From Nocardiopsis endophytica (lineage in GTDB: Bacteria > Actinomycetota > Actinomycetes > Streptosporangiales > Streptosporangiaceae): DNA of 64,000 nucleotides. Location: positions 1 through 64,000 of the forward strand of contig NZ_JAQFWQ010000022.1 of assembly GCF_027706725.1 (NCBI RefSeq). The letters run 5' to 3'. A program made the translations under genes and the position numbers. This document shows, in pieces, positions 36,233 to 45,368 of this stretch. Each line of letters opens with the position of its first letter. The stretch's first letter is position 1. Under the pieces are notes generated by a model, which worked only from the letters and a program-made list of their open reading frames with translations, was not told where the DNA came from and did no database searches.

Positions 36233-37159
36233 ATGCCGTCACCATCACGGGGAGAACCCCCCGCCCTCACCCTCCGCGGGGTGGTCAAGTCCTATGGCGC
36301 CCTCCGCGCCGTCGACGGGCTCGACCTCGACGTGCCCCCGGGCATCGTCCTCGGGCTCCTCGGCCCCAACGGGGCCGGGAAGTCCACGACAATGCGCATG
36401 CTCACCGCCCAGACCCGCGCGGACGACGGGGAGATCACCATCCTCGGCCACTCCGTCCCCCGCGAGTCCAAGCGCGCGCGTGCCCTCATGGGCGTGGTGC
36501 CCCAGCACGACAACCTTGACGAGGAGCTCACCACCGCCGAGAACCTCCTGGTGTTCGCCCACCTCTACCGCGTCCCCAAGGCCGAGCGCGCCGAAGCGGT
36601 GGAGCGCGCGTTGCGCATCGCCCACCTGGAGGACCGACGCGACACCCGGGCCGACAAACTGTCCGGCGGCATGCGGCGCCGACTGCTCATCGCCCGCGGC
36701 CTGGTCCACCGCCCCCGCCTCGTCCTCCTCGACGAGCCCACGGTCGGCCTGGACCCGCAGGTCCGTCAAGAGCTGTGGAGCCTGGTCGCCTCCCTGAGGG
36801 ACGAGGGCGTCACCGTCCTCATGTCCACGCACTACATCGAGGAGGCCGAGCGCCTCTCCGACGAGGTCGCGCTCATGGCCAAAGGCCGCGTGGTCCGCCA
36901 CGGCGTCCCCGCCGACCTCATCGCCGAGTACGCGGGCAAGACCGTCGAGGAGTTCCCCGCCGGAGCCGACGGCCACGAGGAGCTGGAGCGCCGCGCGCAG
37001 GCCGCCGGGCTGCCCACCCGCCGCACCGGCGCCGCGCTGGCCGTCATGCGTGCCGAGGAGATCACCGAGGCCCTCCGCGGCGAGCTGGGCCGGGGCGACG
37101 TGCGCCCCAGCAACCTTGAGGACGTGTTCGTGAGCCTGACCGGGGAGCGTGTGGAATGA
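36233..37159 (+). CDS. ABC-2 type exporter ATP-binding protein
   Basis: The 308-residue ATPase has Walker [10 protein letters not shown] (about 42-50), Q loop VVPQHDN, signature [14 protein letters not shown] and Walker [14 protein letters not shown], followed by the [11 protein letters not shown] switch region. The C-terminal 80 residues are the extra domain seen in NodI/DrrA drug and polysaccharide exporters. It overlaps the permease start by 4 bp (ATGA), so the two are coupled. Substrate is unknown; the family exports lipids, polysaccharides or antibiotics. Confidence 0.9.
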   Translation: MPSPSRGEPPALTLRGVVKSYGALRAVDGLDLDVPPGIVLGLLGPNGAGKSTTMRMLTAQTRADDGEITILGHSVPRESKRARALMGVVPQHDNLDEELTTAENLLVFAHLYRVPKAERAEAVERALRIAHLEDRRDTRADKLSGGMRRRLLIARGLVHRPRLVLLDEPTVGLDPQVRQELWSLVASLRDEGVTVLMSTHYIEEAERLSDEVALMAKGRVVRHGVPADLIAEYAGKTVEEFPAGADGHEELERRAQAAGLPTRRTGAALAVMRAEEITEALRGELGRGDVRPSNLEDVFVSLTGERVE

Positions 37160-37989
37160 GCGTGCAGGAGACCGCCGAGCGCCCGGAGGCCGCGGCCGCG
37201 CTCGCCGCGCGCACGGGCCCGCCCGGACGGTTCGAGCTGGCGCCCGTCAAGGGCGTCCTCACCCGTGAGTGGGCCCTGTACCGCCGCAGCTGGAAGCCGA
37301 CCACCTTCGCCTCCGTCGTGGAGCCGGTCATCTTCCTGCTCGCGTTCGGCTTCGGCCTGGGCTCCCTGGTCGGGGTGGTCGCCGGGTACCGGTACCTGGA
37401 CTTCATCGGCACCGGCATCGTCGCCACCTCCGTCCTGTTCACCTCCATCTACCCCGGCCTGATCGACACCTATGTGCGCCGCGTCTTCCAGCACACCTAC
37501 GACGGCATGCTGGCCGCCCCCGTCGACGTGCGGGAGCTGGTGACCGGCGAGGCCGCCTGGATCGCCCTGCGCGCCGGCGTGTACGGCTGCGCGCCGCTGC
37601 TGGTGGCGATCGGCTTCGGCCTGTCCCCGGCCACAGGGATGATCGCCGTACCGCTGATCGCCATGGTCACCGGCTTCGGCTTCGCCCTGATGGGGATCTG
37701 GATGTCGGCCGTGGTGCCCTCGATCAAGACCATCGACTACGTCATCTCGGGCCTGATCACCCCGATCTTCCTGGTGGCGGGCACCTTCTTCCCACTGGAC
37801 CAGCTGCCCGGCTGGGCGCAGACCGTCTCCAAGCTCAACCCGCTCTACCACTGCGTGGAGCTGGTCCGCGGGGCCGCGTTCGGCATCGACACGGGCACGG
37901 CCGCGCTCCACTGGGCCGCCCTGGCCGCCTTCGTCGTGGTCGCCTGGGGGCTGGCGGTCTTCCAGATGCGCCGGCGACTGATCGACTGA
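37156..37989 (+). CDS. ABC-2 type permease (NodJ/DrrB-like)
   Basis: The 277-residue membrane protein has six hydrophobic segments and the ABC-2 pattern, with VSGLITPIFLVAGTFFPLDQLPGWAQ-type sequence near residues 195-220 (ITPIFLVAGTFFPLDQLP is visible) and the N-terminal REWALYRRSWKPT coupling helix. It partners the ATP-binding protein upstream to form an exporter. A strong hairpin at 38090-38130 ends the operon. Confidence 0.9.
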   Translation: MSVQETAERPEAAAALAARTGPPGRFELAPVKGVLTREWALYRRSWKPTTFASVVEPVIFLLAFGFGLGSLVGVVAGYRYLDFIGTGIVATSVLFTSIYPGLIDTYVRRVFQHTYDGMLAAPVDVRELVTGEAAWIALRAGVYGCAPLLVAIGFGLSPATGMIAVPLIAMVTGFGFALMGIWMSAVVPSIKTIDYVISGLITPIFLVAGTFFPLDQLPGWAQTVSKLNPLYHCVELVRGAAFGIDTGTAALHWAALAAFVVVAWGLAVFQMRRRLID

Positions 37990-38089
37990 GAGCCGGGACC
38001 GAGGACGGGACGGGGCGGGGCCGCCCGGCCTGCCAGGGCCCCGGCCCTCAGGACGTCGGCCCCCAAGACCCAGGCCCCTGGAAACGGAA

Positions 38090-38130
38090 GAGGGCCGCGC
38101 CCCGGAGTCATCACTCCGAGGCGCGGCCTC
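38090..38130. terminator. Bidirectional terminator
   Basis: GAGGGCCGCGCCCCGGAGT pairs with ACTCCGAGGCGCGGCCTC (one mismatch) around CATC, between the convergent stops at 37989 and 38155. Confidence 0.85.
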
Positions 38131-38154
38131 CAGCGCTCTTCCGGACGCCGGGCG

Positions 38155-39828
38155 TCACTCCCCGCTGGGCGCCCACCGGATGTTGGTCGTGGCCCGCTCC
38201 CCATCGAGGGACGAGGCGTAGCCGACCGCCCCCCACTGGTCGGAGTCCGACTCGCCCTCGGACTCGGCGAACGGCCGCAGGTCCATGTACATGCCGAACA
38301 CCGCGTTCTCGTTGCCCTGCATGACCTGCTTGTACACCGGGTCATCGCCCAGGCGCCCCTGCCCGGTGGCCCCCGAGGACACCACGACCGTGTCCCCATC
38401 GGAGTTCACCCCGGGCGGCGAGGAGTAGGAGCCCTGCGAGGCCTCCTCCACCAGGTCCTCGATCAGCCCGGCGTCCGCTCCCGCGGCCCTGTACTGCACC
38501 GAGCCGCTGTCGAAGCCCTCGAACGGGTCCGACAGGCCGCTGTCCAGGCCGCTCATGCCCAGTGCCGTCTGCGTGCCGAGCAGGTCGGTGAAGCCCTCGG
38601 GCACGGAGATGCCCATCTCCTGCAGCGCCGACTCGGCCTCGTCGAACTCCTCCGGCATGACGCCGGCCATGTCGTTCCACGACTGCTCGGACAGCTCGTC
38701 CAGGCCGCTGCCGCCGAGGGCGATCATGGTGTCGTCCGGCAGCTCGGCCATCTCCGAAAGCCCGGTCTGCTCGGTCGTGTAGTCCCCGAGCGAGAAGTCG
38801 CCCATCTGGAAGTCGATCAGGTCGGCGCGCAGCTCGGCGTAGTCGGCGTCGACCGACACGGCCGCGGCGATGCGGCCGTCGAACTCCATGTCCTCGAAGG
38901 AGCTGCCGCCCGAGCCGTAGTCGCTGTAGTCCTCGTAGTCGCCGTACTCGTCGTAGCCGGTGCTGAAGGGGTCGCTCGCGCCCGACAGCCCCTCCTGGAT
39001 CAGGTCCGACGCGCTGCCCAGGTCGTACCACATGGCGGCCAGGCTGTCGTCGGAGACGCCAGCCATGTCGGAGGAGTAGGTCTCGTTGTCGGCAAGCGAG
39101 CCCTCCTCCTCGACCTTCTTCTCGACGTCGTCGAGGGTCCCGGTGGACTCGGTGAGGAACATGAAGCCGTCCCGGACCTCGCCCGCGCCGTCCTCGGAGC
39201 CGGAGAAGTCCTTGGCGAGGTCGTCGACGACCTCATCGGCCGCGCCCTCGTCGGTGACCGCGATCGCGACGACCGGCTCGAAGGTGGGCCCCTCCTCGTC
39301 GGCCCCGGTGCCCATCGCGGCGAAGCCGAAGCGCTTGCCCAGCCACGGCTCGATGTCGTCCTCGTAGCTGAGGTCGCTGTCGCTCGACTCCAGGATCTCG
39401 TCGAAGAGGGCGGCGGCCGGGTCCTCGTCGCTGCCGAGCTCGTCCTTGACCGAGTCGGGCAGCTTGCCCGCGAAGCTCGCGTAGTCGGTGAGCTGGGCCC
39501 CGGACGGCTTCAGGTCGACCTGGAAGTAGCCGGCGGCGTCACCCGGAAGCACCGTGTCCGGCTGCGGCCCGCCGAACAGGCGCGTGACGACCGTGTTCGC
39601 GGCCCACACCCCGGACCCCATGAGGAGCACGCCGAGCCCCGCGGCCACGGGGATCATCCACACGCGGCTGCGCCGCGGCGCCCCGCCCGGGGGCGGGCCC
39701 TGAGGTGGGCCCTGCGGCATGCCCTGGGGCGGATACCCGGGACCCATCGGGGGCGGCCCGGCGGGGCCGGGCTGCTGCGGCCCGGACGGCTGCCACTGGG
39801 GGCCGCCGGGGGGATCGGGGTAGGACAT
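38155..39828 (-). CDS. DUF3352 membrane-anchored protein
   Basis: The 557-residue protein has a Pro/Gln/Gly-rich cytosolic N-terminus (about 50 residues), one membrane helix (about 57-80) and a long acidic external domain beginning VLPGDAAGYFQVDLKPSGAQ, the DUF3352 hallmark. A Tyr/Asp/Ser-rich loop (about 290-310) contains DEYGDYEDYSDYGSGG. Function is unknown; the domain is found exported in actinobacteria. GGAGGTC precedes the ATG at 39828. No enzymatic motif is seen. Confidence 0.8.
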   Translation of the reverse strand: MSYPDPPGGPQWQPSGPQQPGPAGPPPMGPGYPPQGMPQGPPQGPPPGGAPRRSRVWMIPVAAGLGVLLMGSGVWAANTVVTRLFGGPQPDTVLPGDAAGYFQVDLKPSGAQLTDYASFAGKLPDSVKDELGSDEDPAAALFDEILESSDSDLSYEDDIEPWLGKRFGFAAMGTGADEEGPTFEPVVAIAVTDEGAADEVVDDLAKDFSGSEDGAGEVRDGFMFLTESTGTLDDVEKKVEEEGSLADNETYSSDMAGVSDDSLAAMWYDLGSASDLIQEGLSGASDPFSTGYDEYGDYEDYSDYGSGGSSFEDMEFDGRIAAAVSVDADYAELRADLIDFQMGDFSLGDYTTEQTGLSEMAELPDDTMIALGGSGLDELSEQSWNDMAGVMPEEFDEAESALQEMGISVPEGFTDLLGTQTALGMSGLDSGLSDPFEGFDSGSVQYRAAGADAGLIEDLVEEASQGSYSSPPGVNSDGDTVVVSSGATGQGRLGDDPVYKQVMQGNENAVFGMYMDLRPFAESEGESDSDQWGAVGYASSLDGERATTNIRWAPSGE

Positions 39829-39907
39829 CGGACCTCCGGAGTGCGCTTTTGCCTGTAAGACCGTACCAATCCGCACAGGTCCCCTCGGCCCGGCGACGGG
39901 GGACGTC

Positions 39908-39951
39908 CGCCTCTGGTGGCCGGGTCCGGCCGGACCCGGCCACCAGAGGCG
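39908..39951. terminator. Perfect 44-bp palindrome, terminator of glpX
   Basis: Two perfectly complementary 22-base arms from CGCCTCTGGTGG to CCACCAGAGGCG with no spacer, 16 bp beyond the glpX stop. Confidence 0.85.
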
Positions 39952-39966
39952 CCGCTGGAAGGTCGG

Positions 39967-40995
39967 TCAGGAGCTCGCCGAGGCGAAGTCCACCCCGCTG
40001 TAGGTGGCGAGCTTGGAGATGCGGTGCTCGCTGTGCACCTGCCGCACGGTGCCGCTGCGCCCCCGCATCACCAGGGAGTCCGTCATGGCGCCTCCGGCCT
40101 CGTAGCGCACACCGCCCACCAGCTCGCCGTCGGTGATGCCGGTGGCCGCGAAGAACACGTCGTCCGAGGAGACCAGGTCGTCGGTGGTCAGCACCCGGTC
40201 CAGGTCGTGCCCGGCGTCCAGGGCCGCGCGCCGCTCCTCCTCGTCCTTGGGCCACAGCCTCCCCTGGATGGTGCCGCCCAGGCACTTCATCGCGCAGGCG
40301 GTGATGATCCCCTCCGGGGTGCCGCCGATGCCCAGCAGCAGGTCCGCGCCGGTCCCGGGGCGGGCTGCCATGATGGCGCCGGCCACGTCGCCGTCGGTGA
40401 TGAACTTGATGCGAGCCCCGGCCTCGCGGACCTCCCGCACCAGGCCCTCGTGGCGCGGCCGGTCCAGGATCACGACGGTGACGTCCTGCGGCGTACCGCC
40501 CTTCGCGCGCGCGACGGCCCGGATGTTCTCGGCCACCGGCGCGGTGATGTCCACCACGTTCGCCGCCTCGGGGCCCGCGGCCAGCTTCTCCATGTAGAAC
40601 ACGGCCGACGGGTCGAACATGGACCCGCGCGGGCTGACCGCGATCACCGAGATCGCGTTGGGCATGCCCATCGCCGTCAGGCGCGTGCCGTCGATCGGGT
40701 CGACCGCGACGTCGCACTCGGCCCCGCTGCCGTCGCCGACCCGCTCGCCGTTGTAGAGCATGGGGGCGTTGTCCTTCTCGCCCTCGCCGATCACCACGGT
40801 GCCCTTCATGGACACGGTGCTGATCAGGTGGCGCATCCCGTGCACGGCCACGCCGTCGGCGCCGTTCTTGTCGCCCCGGCCGACCCACCGCGCGGCGGCC
40901 AGCGCCGCCGCCTCGGTGACCCGGACCAGTTCCAGGGCCAGGTTGCGGTCGGGGGCGGTGTCGCTACTGTGCGCAGGCGGCGTGGACTCGGTCAT
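39967..40995 (-). CDS. glpX: Class II fructose-1,6-bisphosphatase
   Basis: The 342-residue protein is a GlpX-type FBPase, removing the 1-phosphate of fructose-1,6-bisphosphate in gluconeogenesis. The lithium-sensitive phosphatase motifs are present: [11 protein letters not shown] (about 72-82), VDPIDGTRL (about 97-105) and the substrate loop [11 protein letters not shown], followed by GIGGTPEGI. The ATG at 40995 has GAGAGG upstream. It is the usual actinobacterial FBPase and lies close to a DUF4245 gene, a common pairing. The divergent gene is a TetR regulator. Confidence 0.95.
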   Translation of the reverse strand: MTESTPPAHSSDTAPDRNLALELVRVTEAAALAAARWVGRGDKNGADGVAVHGMRHLISTVSMKGTVVIGEGEKDNAPMLYNGERVGDGSGAECDVAVDPIDGTRLTAMGMPNAISVIAVSPRGSMFDPSAVFYMEKLAAGPEAANVVDITAPVAENIRAVARAKGGTPQDVTVVILDRPRHEGLVREVREAGARIKFITDGDVAGAIMAARPGTGADLLLGIGGTPEGIITACAMKCLGGTIQGRLWPKDEEERRAALDAGHDLDRVLTTDDLVSSDDVFFAATGITDGELVGGVRYEAGGAMTDSLVMRGRSGTVRQVHSEHRISKLATYSGVDFASASS

Positions 40996-41079
40996 GGATG
41001 GCCTCTCAGAAAGGGGCGTGAGCTGCTGAAGAAGGGGCCCGCGCGCGCGGGCGTGGAACAACTCTATTGAACTGGCGTA

Positions 41080-41094
41080 GCCTCATCCTGAGGC
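41080..41094. promoter_or_regulatory. Candidate TetR operator
   Basis: GCCTCA-TCC-TGAGGC is a perfect dyad 28 bp before the tetR start in the glpX-tetR divergent region. A role in autoregulation is inferred from position. Confidence 0.4.
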
Positions 41095-41122
41095 GGGCGA
41101 CGGATAAGGACGGGACGCGGAC

Positions 41123-41764
41123 GTGACAGTCGACAAGGCCGAAACCGAGCGCAAGGCGGAACGCGGCTCTGCGCGCGGTGCGGCGACACGGAGCGCCCTT
41201 CTGGAGGCCGCGGCGCACGTCTTCCGCACGGTCGGCTTCTCCAAGGCGGGCGTGAGCGAGGTCGTGCAGCAGGCGGGCGCGAGCGTCGGCAGCCTCTACC
41301 ACCACTTCGGCGGCAAGGCCGACCTCTTCCTCGCCCTGTATGAGGAGTTCCAGCAGCGCCAGCAGGAGCGCACGCACACCGCGGTGACGCGCGCGCGGGC
41401 CGAGGGGGAGACCGACCCCACACGGCTGATGTACGCGGCCGCCCGCGCCTACCTCGACGGCTGCATCGAGGAGCGGGACACCACCCGGCTGTTCTTCAGC
41501 GGCGACGGCCCGCCCGGCTTCGACTCCCAGCTGCGGGTGCGGCTGCGCGAGTGGACCGACCGCAACGTGGCCCTGTTCCGCAAGGCCGACGAGCCGGTGG
41601 ACGAGGCGCTGCTCATGGTCGTCAGCGGCGCGATGCTGCTCGCGGTGTCGGAGGTGGTGCACCGCCCCGACGAGGACGCCCGCCGCCTGGCCGACGACGT
41701 CACCGAGCTCCTCTCCGACCTGCGGCCGCGGCGCCGTGCCGAGGGCCGCGGCGCCGAGGGCTGA
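41123..41764 (+). CDS. TetR-family transcriptional regulator
   Basis: The 213-residue protein has a standard N-terminal TetR helix-turn-helix (about 25-70: LLEAAAHVFRTVGFSKAGV, VVQQAGASVGSLYHHFGGK) and a variable ligand-binding C-terminus. TetR proteins repress neighbours until a ligand binds. GTG start at 41123. It is divergent from glpX and followed by the DUF4245 gene 119 bp on. Ligand and regulon are unknown. Confidence 0.9.
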   Translation: MTVDKAETERKAERGSARGAATRSALLEAAAHVFRTVGFSKAGVSEVVQQAGASVGSLYHHFGGKADLFLALYEEFQQRQQERTHTAVTRARAEGETDPTRLMYAAARAYLDGCIEERDTTRLFFSGDGPPGFDSQLRVRLREWTDRNVALFRKADEPVDEALLMVVSGAMLLAVSEVVHRPDEDARRLADDVTELLSDLRPRRRAEGRGAEG

Positions 41765-41883
41765 GCACCCGGGCACGGGAGAGCGGCGGCGCCGCCGAAC
41801 CGGCCGGGGCGCCTGAAGAGGGGCGCGGACCACACCCGACCCGGTGCGGGCCGCCCGCGAGGGTGCGGCAAGCTGGAAGCATC

Positions 41884-42399
41884 ATGAGTACGTACAACCG
41901 CTCCCAGGCCACCATGGGTCCCATGGTGCTGGCCATGGCCATTCTCGTCGGGGTCCTTCTCCTCATGGCGATGGTGGTCAAGTGGCGCACCGTCGAGCAC
42001 ATCCCCAGCGTCGACTACGCGCCGCAGGCCGAGGCGATGGAGCGCGAGGCCGACTTCCCGGTGTACGCCCCCGAGGGCCTGCCGGAGGGGTGGGTGCCGA
42101 CGAGCACGAACATGGGCGCCGACGGCGGCACCACGTGGACGGTCGGCTTCGCCACCCCGTCGGACATGCACGCCGAGTACCTGATCACCGGGGACGCGGA
42201 GGCCGCCGAGGCGGCCGCGGGCGGCGCGGCCGAAGGCACCGTCGAGGCCGGCGGCCTCGAATGGGAGCGCCGCGGCGCCGACTCCGATGGGGACAGGGCC
42301 CTGGTCCACGAGGGCGAGGACGGCGGGTTCCTGGTCGTCAGCGGCAGCGCCGACGAGGAGGAGCTGGAGCGGCTCGCCGCGTCGCTTCAGGAGCGCTGA
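41884..42399 (+). CDS. DUF4245 membrane protein
   Basis: The 171-residue protein has one N-terminal membrane helix (about 13-34) and an external domain with the DUF4245 features VDYAPQAEAMEREADFPVY and LPEGWVPTSTN. Family function is unknown; it commonly neighbours glpX in actinobacteria, as here. The ATG at 41884 begins at the conserved SQATMGPMVLAM segment. Confidence 0.85.
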   Translation: MSTYNRSQATMGPMVLAMAILVGVLLLMAMVVKWRTVEHIPSVDYAPQAEAMEREADFPVYAPEGLPEGWVPTSTNMGADGGTTWTVGFATPSDMHAEYLITGDAEAAEAAAGGAAEGTVEAGGLEWERRGADSDGDRALVHEGEDGGFLVVSGSADEEELERLAASLQER

Positions 42400-42536
42400 C
42401 CACCGCGCGGGCTCCCTGCGGGCTCCGTGCGGGCAGAGCGTCGTCCATCTTTCACGTTGCGCTTATATCGGGCGGGTAGGGGCGCAGCGACAGTCACACC
42501 CCTAGGGCGCACAGCGCCCGCCACGGAGCGGACACC

Positions 42537-42854
42537 ATGATGGACGGCATTCTCGACTGGCTGAAGGGCCTCTTCGGAGACACCGCCCAGGACGCGGTCG
42601 ACACCCTGCAGGGAACTGCGGAGGAACAGGGGCAGCAGTACGCCGAGGAGGCACAGGGTTACGCCGACCAGGCGCAGGACGCCGCGGGAGGCGTGACCGA
42701 GCAGGCCCAGGACGCCGCGGCAGGCGTGGGCGAGCAGGCGCAGGAGTACACGGACCAGGCGCAGGGCGCCGGGGAGGCCGTGCAGGACGTCGCCCAGGAC
42801 CCCACGGCCGCCGCCGAGGACGCGTTCAGGAACGGGGCCGAGGGCGGGCGCTGA
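42537..42854 (+). CDS. Small LEA/apolipoprotein-like repeat protein
   Basis: The 105-residue protein starts with a short amphipathic helix (MDGILDWLKGLFGD) and continues with Gln/Ala/Asp-rich repeats in which (Y/T)ADQAQDAAGG, TEQAQDAAAG, GEQAQEY and TDQAQGAGE recur about every 11 residues. Such repeats resemble late-embryogenesis-abundant proteins linked to desiccation or osmotic stress. It has no Cys and is very acidic. A GGGTAG box at 42474 resembles the -10 of stress sigma-B promoters, but the -35 match is poor. Function is inferred only from composition. Confidence 0.6.
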   Translation: MMDGILDWLKGLFGDTAQDAVDTLQGTAEEQGQQYAEEAQGYADQAQDAAGGVTEQAQDAAAGVGEQAQEYTDQAQGAGEAVQDVAQDPTAAAEDAFRNGAEGGR

Positions 42855-42933
42855 GGCGATCCCTCGCGCGACCGCATCGGCGACCACCGACGCGTCCGGC
42901 CGAGCCTCTCAGGGCGCGGACCCGTTGAACGCG

Positions 42934-42975
42934 AAAGGGGCCGTCCCTCCCGCGAGGAGGGGCGGGGCCCCTTTT
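42934..42975. terminator. Bidirectional terminator
   Basis: AAAGGGGCC-GTCCCTCC pairs with AGGAGGGGCGGGGCCCCTTTT and ends in a T run on the + strand, between the convergent stops at 42854 and 43018. Confidence 0.8.
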
Positions 42976-43017
42976 CGGCGTGCTCAGTGCTCCGAGGAGC
43001 CCCGGTACGCCGCCGGC

Positions 43018-43983
43018 TCAGACGGTCTCGGCGCGCAGGTCGCGCCGCAGCTCCTTGGGCAGGGAGAAGGTGAGGCTCTCCTCGGCGGTCTTGACCGTCT
43101 CCACGTTGTCGAACCCGTGGCCCGAGAGCTTGTCGAGCAGCTCGCGCACCAGGATGTCGGGGACCGACGCGCCGCTGGTGACGCCGACCGTGTCGACGCC
43201 CTCCAGCCACGCCTCGTCCATCAGGGAGGCGTTGTCGATCAGGTGGGCGGCCGAGGCCCCGGCCTCCAGGGCGACCTCCACCAGGCGCACCGAGTTGGAG
43301 GAGTTGTCCGAGCCGACCACGATCACCAGGTCGCACTCGGGCGCCATCGACTTCACGGCGTCCTGCCGGTTGGAGGTGGCGTAGCAGATGTCGTCGCTGG
43401 GCGGGTCCAGGAGGTTCGGGAACTTCTCGCGCAGCGCGTCGACGGTCTGGTTGGTCTCGTCCACCGAGAGGGTGGTCTGCGAGAGCCAGGAGACGTTGTC
43501 GGGGTCGCGCACCTCGACCTGGTCGACCTGGTCGGGGCTCTCCACGATCTGGATGTGCTCGGGCGCCTCGCCGCTGGTGCCTTCGACCTCCTCATGACCG
43601 ATGTGGCCGATGAGGATGATGTCGCGGTCCTGCGACGCGAAGCGCTTGGCCTCCTTGTGCACCTTGGTCACCAGGGGGCAGGTCGCGTCGATGGTCTTGA
43701 GGCGCCGCTTGTCGGCCTCCTCGTGGACCATGGGGGAGACGCCGTGCGCGGAGAAGACGACGATGGCGCCCTCGGGGACCTCGTCGGTCTCCTCGACGAA
43801 GATGGCGCCGCGCTTCTCCAGCGTGCTCACCACATGGGTGTTGTGCACGATCTGCTTGCGCACATAGATCGGCGCGCCGTACTGCTCAAGGGCCTTCTCG
43901 ACCGTGACGACAGCGCGGTCCACCCCGGCGCAGTAGCCGCGGGGGTTGGCGAGCAGGACACGGCGGCGATTCGTCGCAGTCAT
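43018..43983 (-). CDS. ispH: 4-Hydroxy-3-methylbut-2-enyl diphosphate reductase
   Basis: The 321-residue IspH performs the last step of the MEP pathway, making IPP and DMAPP with an iron-sulfur cluster. The three cluster Cys are in RGYCAGV (C18), DATCPLV and ICYATSN; the proton-donor Glu lies in EVEGTSGE, and substrate-binding His residues in IVHNTHVV and FSAHGVSP. The ATG at 43983 was chosen; upstream residues in frame are not conserved. Downstream of the divergent promoter lies the Rv1109c-like gene, the usual actinobacterial neighbour. Confidence 0.95.
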   Translation of the reverse strand: MTATNRRRVLLANPRGYCAGVDRAVVTVEKALEQYGAPIYVRKQIVHNTHVVSTLEKRGAIFVEETDEVPEGAIVVFSAHGVSPMVHEEADKRRLKTIDATCPLVTKVHKEAKRFASQDRDIILIGHIGHEEVEGTSGEAPEHIQIVESPDQVDQVEVRDPDNVSWLSQTTLSVDETNQTVDALREKFPNLLDPPSDDICYATSNRQDAVKSMAPECDLVIVVGSDNSSNSVRLVEVALEAGASAAHLIDNASLMDEAWLEGVDTVGVTSGASVPDILVRELLDKLSGHGFDNVETVKTAEESLTFSLPKELRRDLRAETV

Positions 43984-44253
43984 GCACCCCATCCTAGGGG
44001 CCCTGGTCCACCGGGGCGTCCTGATGTCGCCATCGCCACAGAGCCGACGCGGTCCGACCGCCGCGCGGGCCGATGCGCGACCGACGCCGGGCCCGTCGGC
44101 CGCCGCACGGCGCGTGCGGCACGACACAGTGCGGCACGGTGCGGCACGGCTGCGGTGGAGAAGGGATAACGGTCAGCGATCGGTTGCGTCCCGAGATGGC
44201 GAATTCGTACCCAATACGGCCGCCACCACGGGACCCTTACAGCCCTATCCTGG
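43984..44253. other. ispH upstream region with short direct repeats
   Basis: Gene-free. Contains GTGCGGCAC three times between about 44113 and 44149. No clear ispH promoter or RNA element was recognised. Confidence 0.4.
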
Positions 44254-44302
44254 TTGACTTGCGTACCCCCATACGCCTATACCCCCGATAGCAGCCACCC
44301 CC
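44254..44302 (+). promoter_or_regulatory. Promoter with three 16-bp-spaced CCCCC repeats
   Basis: TTGACT (44254-44259) and TATACC (44278-44283) are 18 bp apart, a good housekeeping-type promoter. CCCCC cores at 44266, 44282 and 44298, each flanked by TA-type bases (CCCCCATA, CCCCCGATA, CCCCCGTATA), are exactly 16 bp apart and overlap the -10 region, so they could be repeated operator sites. Confidence 0.5.
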
Positions 44303-44338
44303 GTATAGCACTGCGACAGCGGCAGGAGCCCCAGTCCA

Positions 44339-45043
44339 ATGTCGAACGCGTCGACCGTCAGCAAGCTCGTGACCATGGTGAAGGGCATCTTCGGACGCAA
44401 GGAGAAGGGTGGGCCCGCCGCGGCGGGCCCCGTCTCCGCGGAGAAGCCGGAGAAGCCCGAGGCCCCCGAGCAGGCGGCCGAGCCCGCCGCGGCGGACGGG
44501 GCTGCGGCGACGGCCGCGGCGACCGGAGATGCCGCCGGCGACCGGTCGTCCACGGACGACGCCAAGGGCGAAGAGGCCGGCCGGTCCGAGGAGACCGCCG
44601 AAGCCGAAACGGAGCCCGCCAAGGCGGACGCCGCCGAATCGGACGGTTCCGGCGCCGACGGCGCGACCGCGGACACCGCCGGGGCCGAGGCGGCGGAGAA
44701 GGCGGAGACGGCGCAGGAGGAGGGCGGTGAGCCCGAGCGCCTCGTCGAGCCGGAGGAGCGGGAGGCCGTCGCCGAGGAGCTGTCCGCGAACGCCGACGAC
44801 ACCCAGGTCGCCAGCGACGAGGTGCTGGAGAAGGTCCGCAAGGACTCCGCTCCCGCCGCCGAGGACCTGCCCGTCCCGAACTACGACGAGGTGACCCTGC
44901 CGTCCGTCCGGGCGCGCCTGCGCAAGCTCACCATCGACGAGGTCCGCCTGCTCCGCGCCTACGAGGTCGCCCACCAGGAGCGCCCGGAGTTCATCAAGAT
45001 GTACGACAACCGCATCGCCAAGCTCCAGAGCGAGGACCAGTAG
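44339..45043 (+). CDS. Conserved protein, Rv1109c-like C-terminal domain
   Basis: The 234-residue protein has a short basic start (SKLVTMVKGIFGRKEK), a long Ala/Glu/Asp-rich disordered middle (about 25-170), and a conserved C-terminal 60 residues (LPVPNYDEVTLPSVRARL, DEVRLLRAYEVAHQ, FIKMYDNRIAKL). This C-terminal domain recurs in actinobacteria next to ispH and, in mycobacteria, is annotated as lipid-droplet-associated. Its function here is unknown. GGCAGGAGCC lies before the ATG. Confidence 0.75.
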   Translation: MSNASTVSKLVTMVKGIFGRKEKGGPAAAGPVSAEKPEKPEAPEQAAEPAAADGAAATAAATGDAAGDRSSTDDAKGEEAGRSEETAEAETEPAKADAAESDGSGADGATADTAGAEAAEKAETAQEEGGEPERLVEPEEREAVAEELSANADDTQVASDEVLEKVRKDSAPAAEDLPVPNYDEVTLPSVRARLRKLTIDEVRLLRAYEVAHQERPEFIKMYDNRIAKLQSEDQ

Positions 45044-45106
45044 GCCCGGTGGTGCCGCCCCGGCGCCCCGGCCGAGTCTTCGTACCCCCCACCCTGGAAA
45101 CCGGAT

Positions 45107-45325
45107 ATGACCGAGGAAGGCCGCCCTGAGGGCGGCGTCTCCGAGGGCCGCGTCGCCCTGCCCTATGTCCACATGGTGCTGGTCGGCGCCCTGTTCCTCC
45201 TCCTCATGCTGGTCAAGTTCGAGGACCCCGTCCCCGAATGGCGGACGCCCCTGATGATCGGACTCGGCGTGGCTGTACCTGTCAGCGCGTTCCTCCTGGG
45301 GGCCAGGACCTTGAAGCAGAAGTGA
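45107..45325 (+). CDS. Small two-helix membrane protein
   Basis: The 72-residue protein has two membrane helices (about 19-37 and 47-66) joined by a KFEDPVPEWRT loop, with a basic C-terminal end. No family recognised. It lies 63 bp after the Rv1109c-like gene on the same strand and is probably co-transcribed. The ribosome site is weak. Confidence 0.6.
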   Translation: MTEEGRPEGGVSEGRVALPYVHMVLVGALFLLLMLVKFEDPVPEWRTPLMIGLGVAVPVSAFLLGARTLKQK

Positions 45326-45368
45326 CCGCCGCGCCGGGACACCGGGAAAGGACCGGGTCCCGGCCGTA

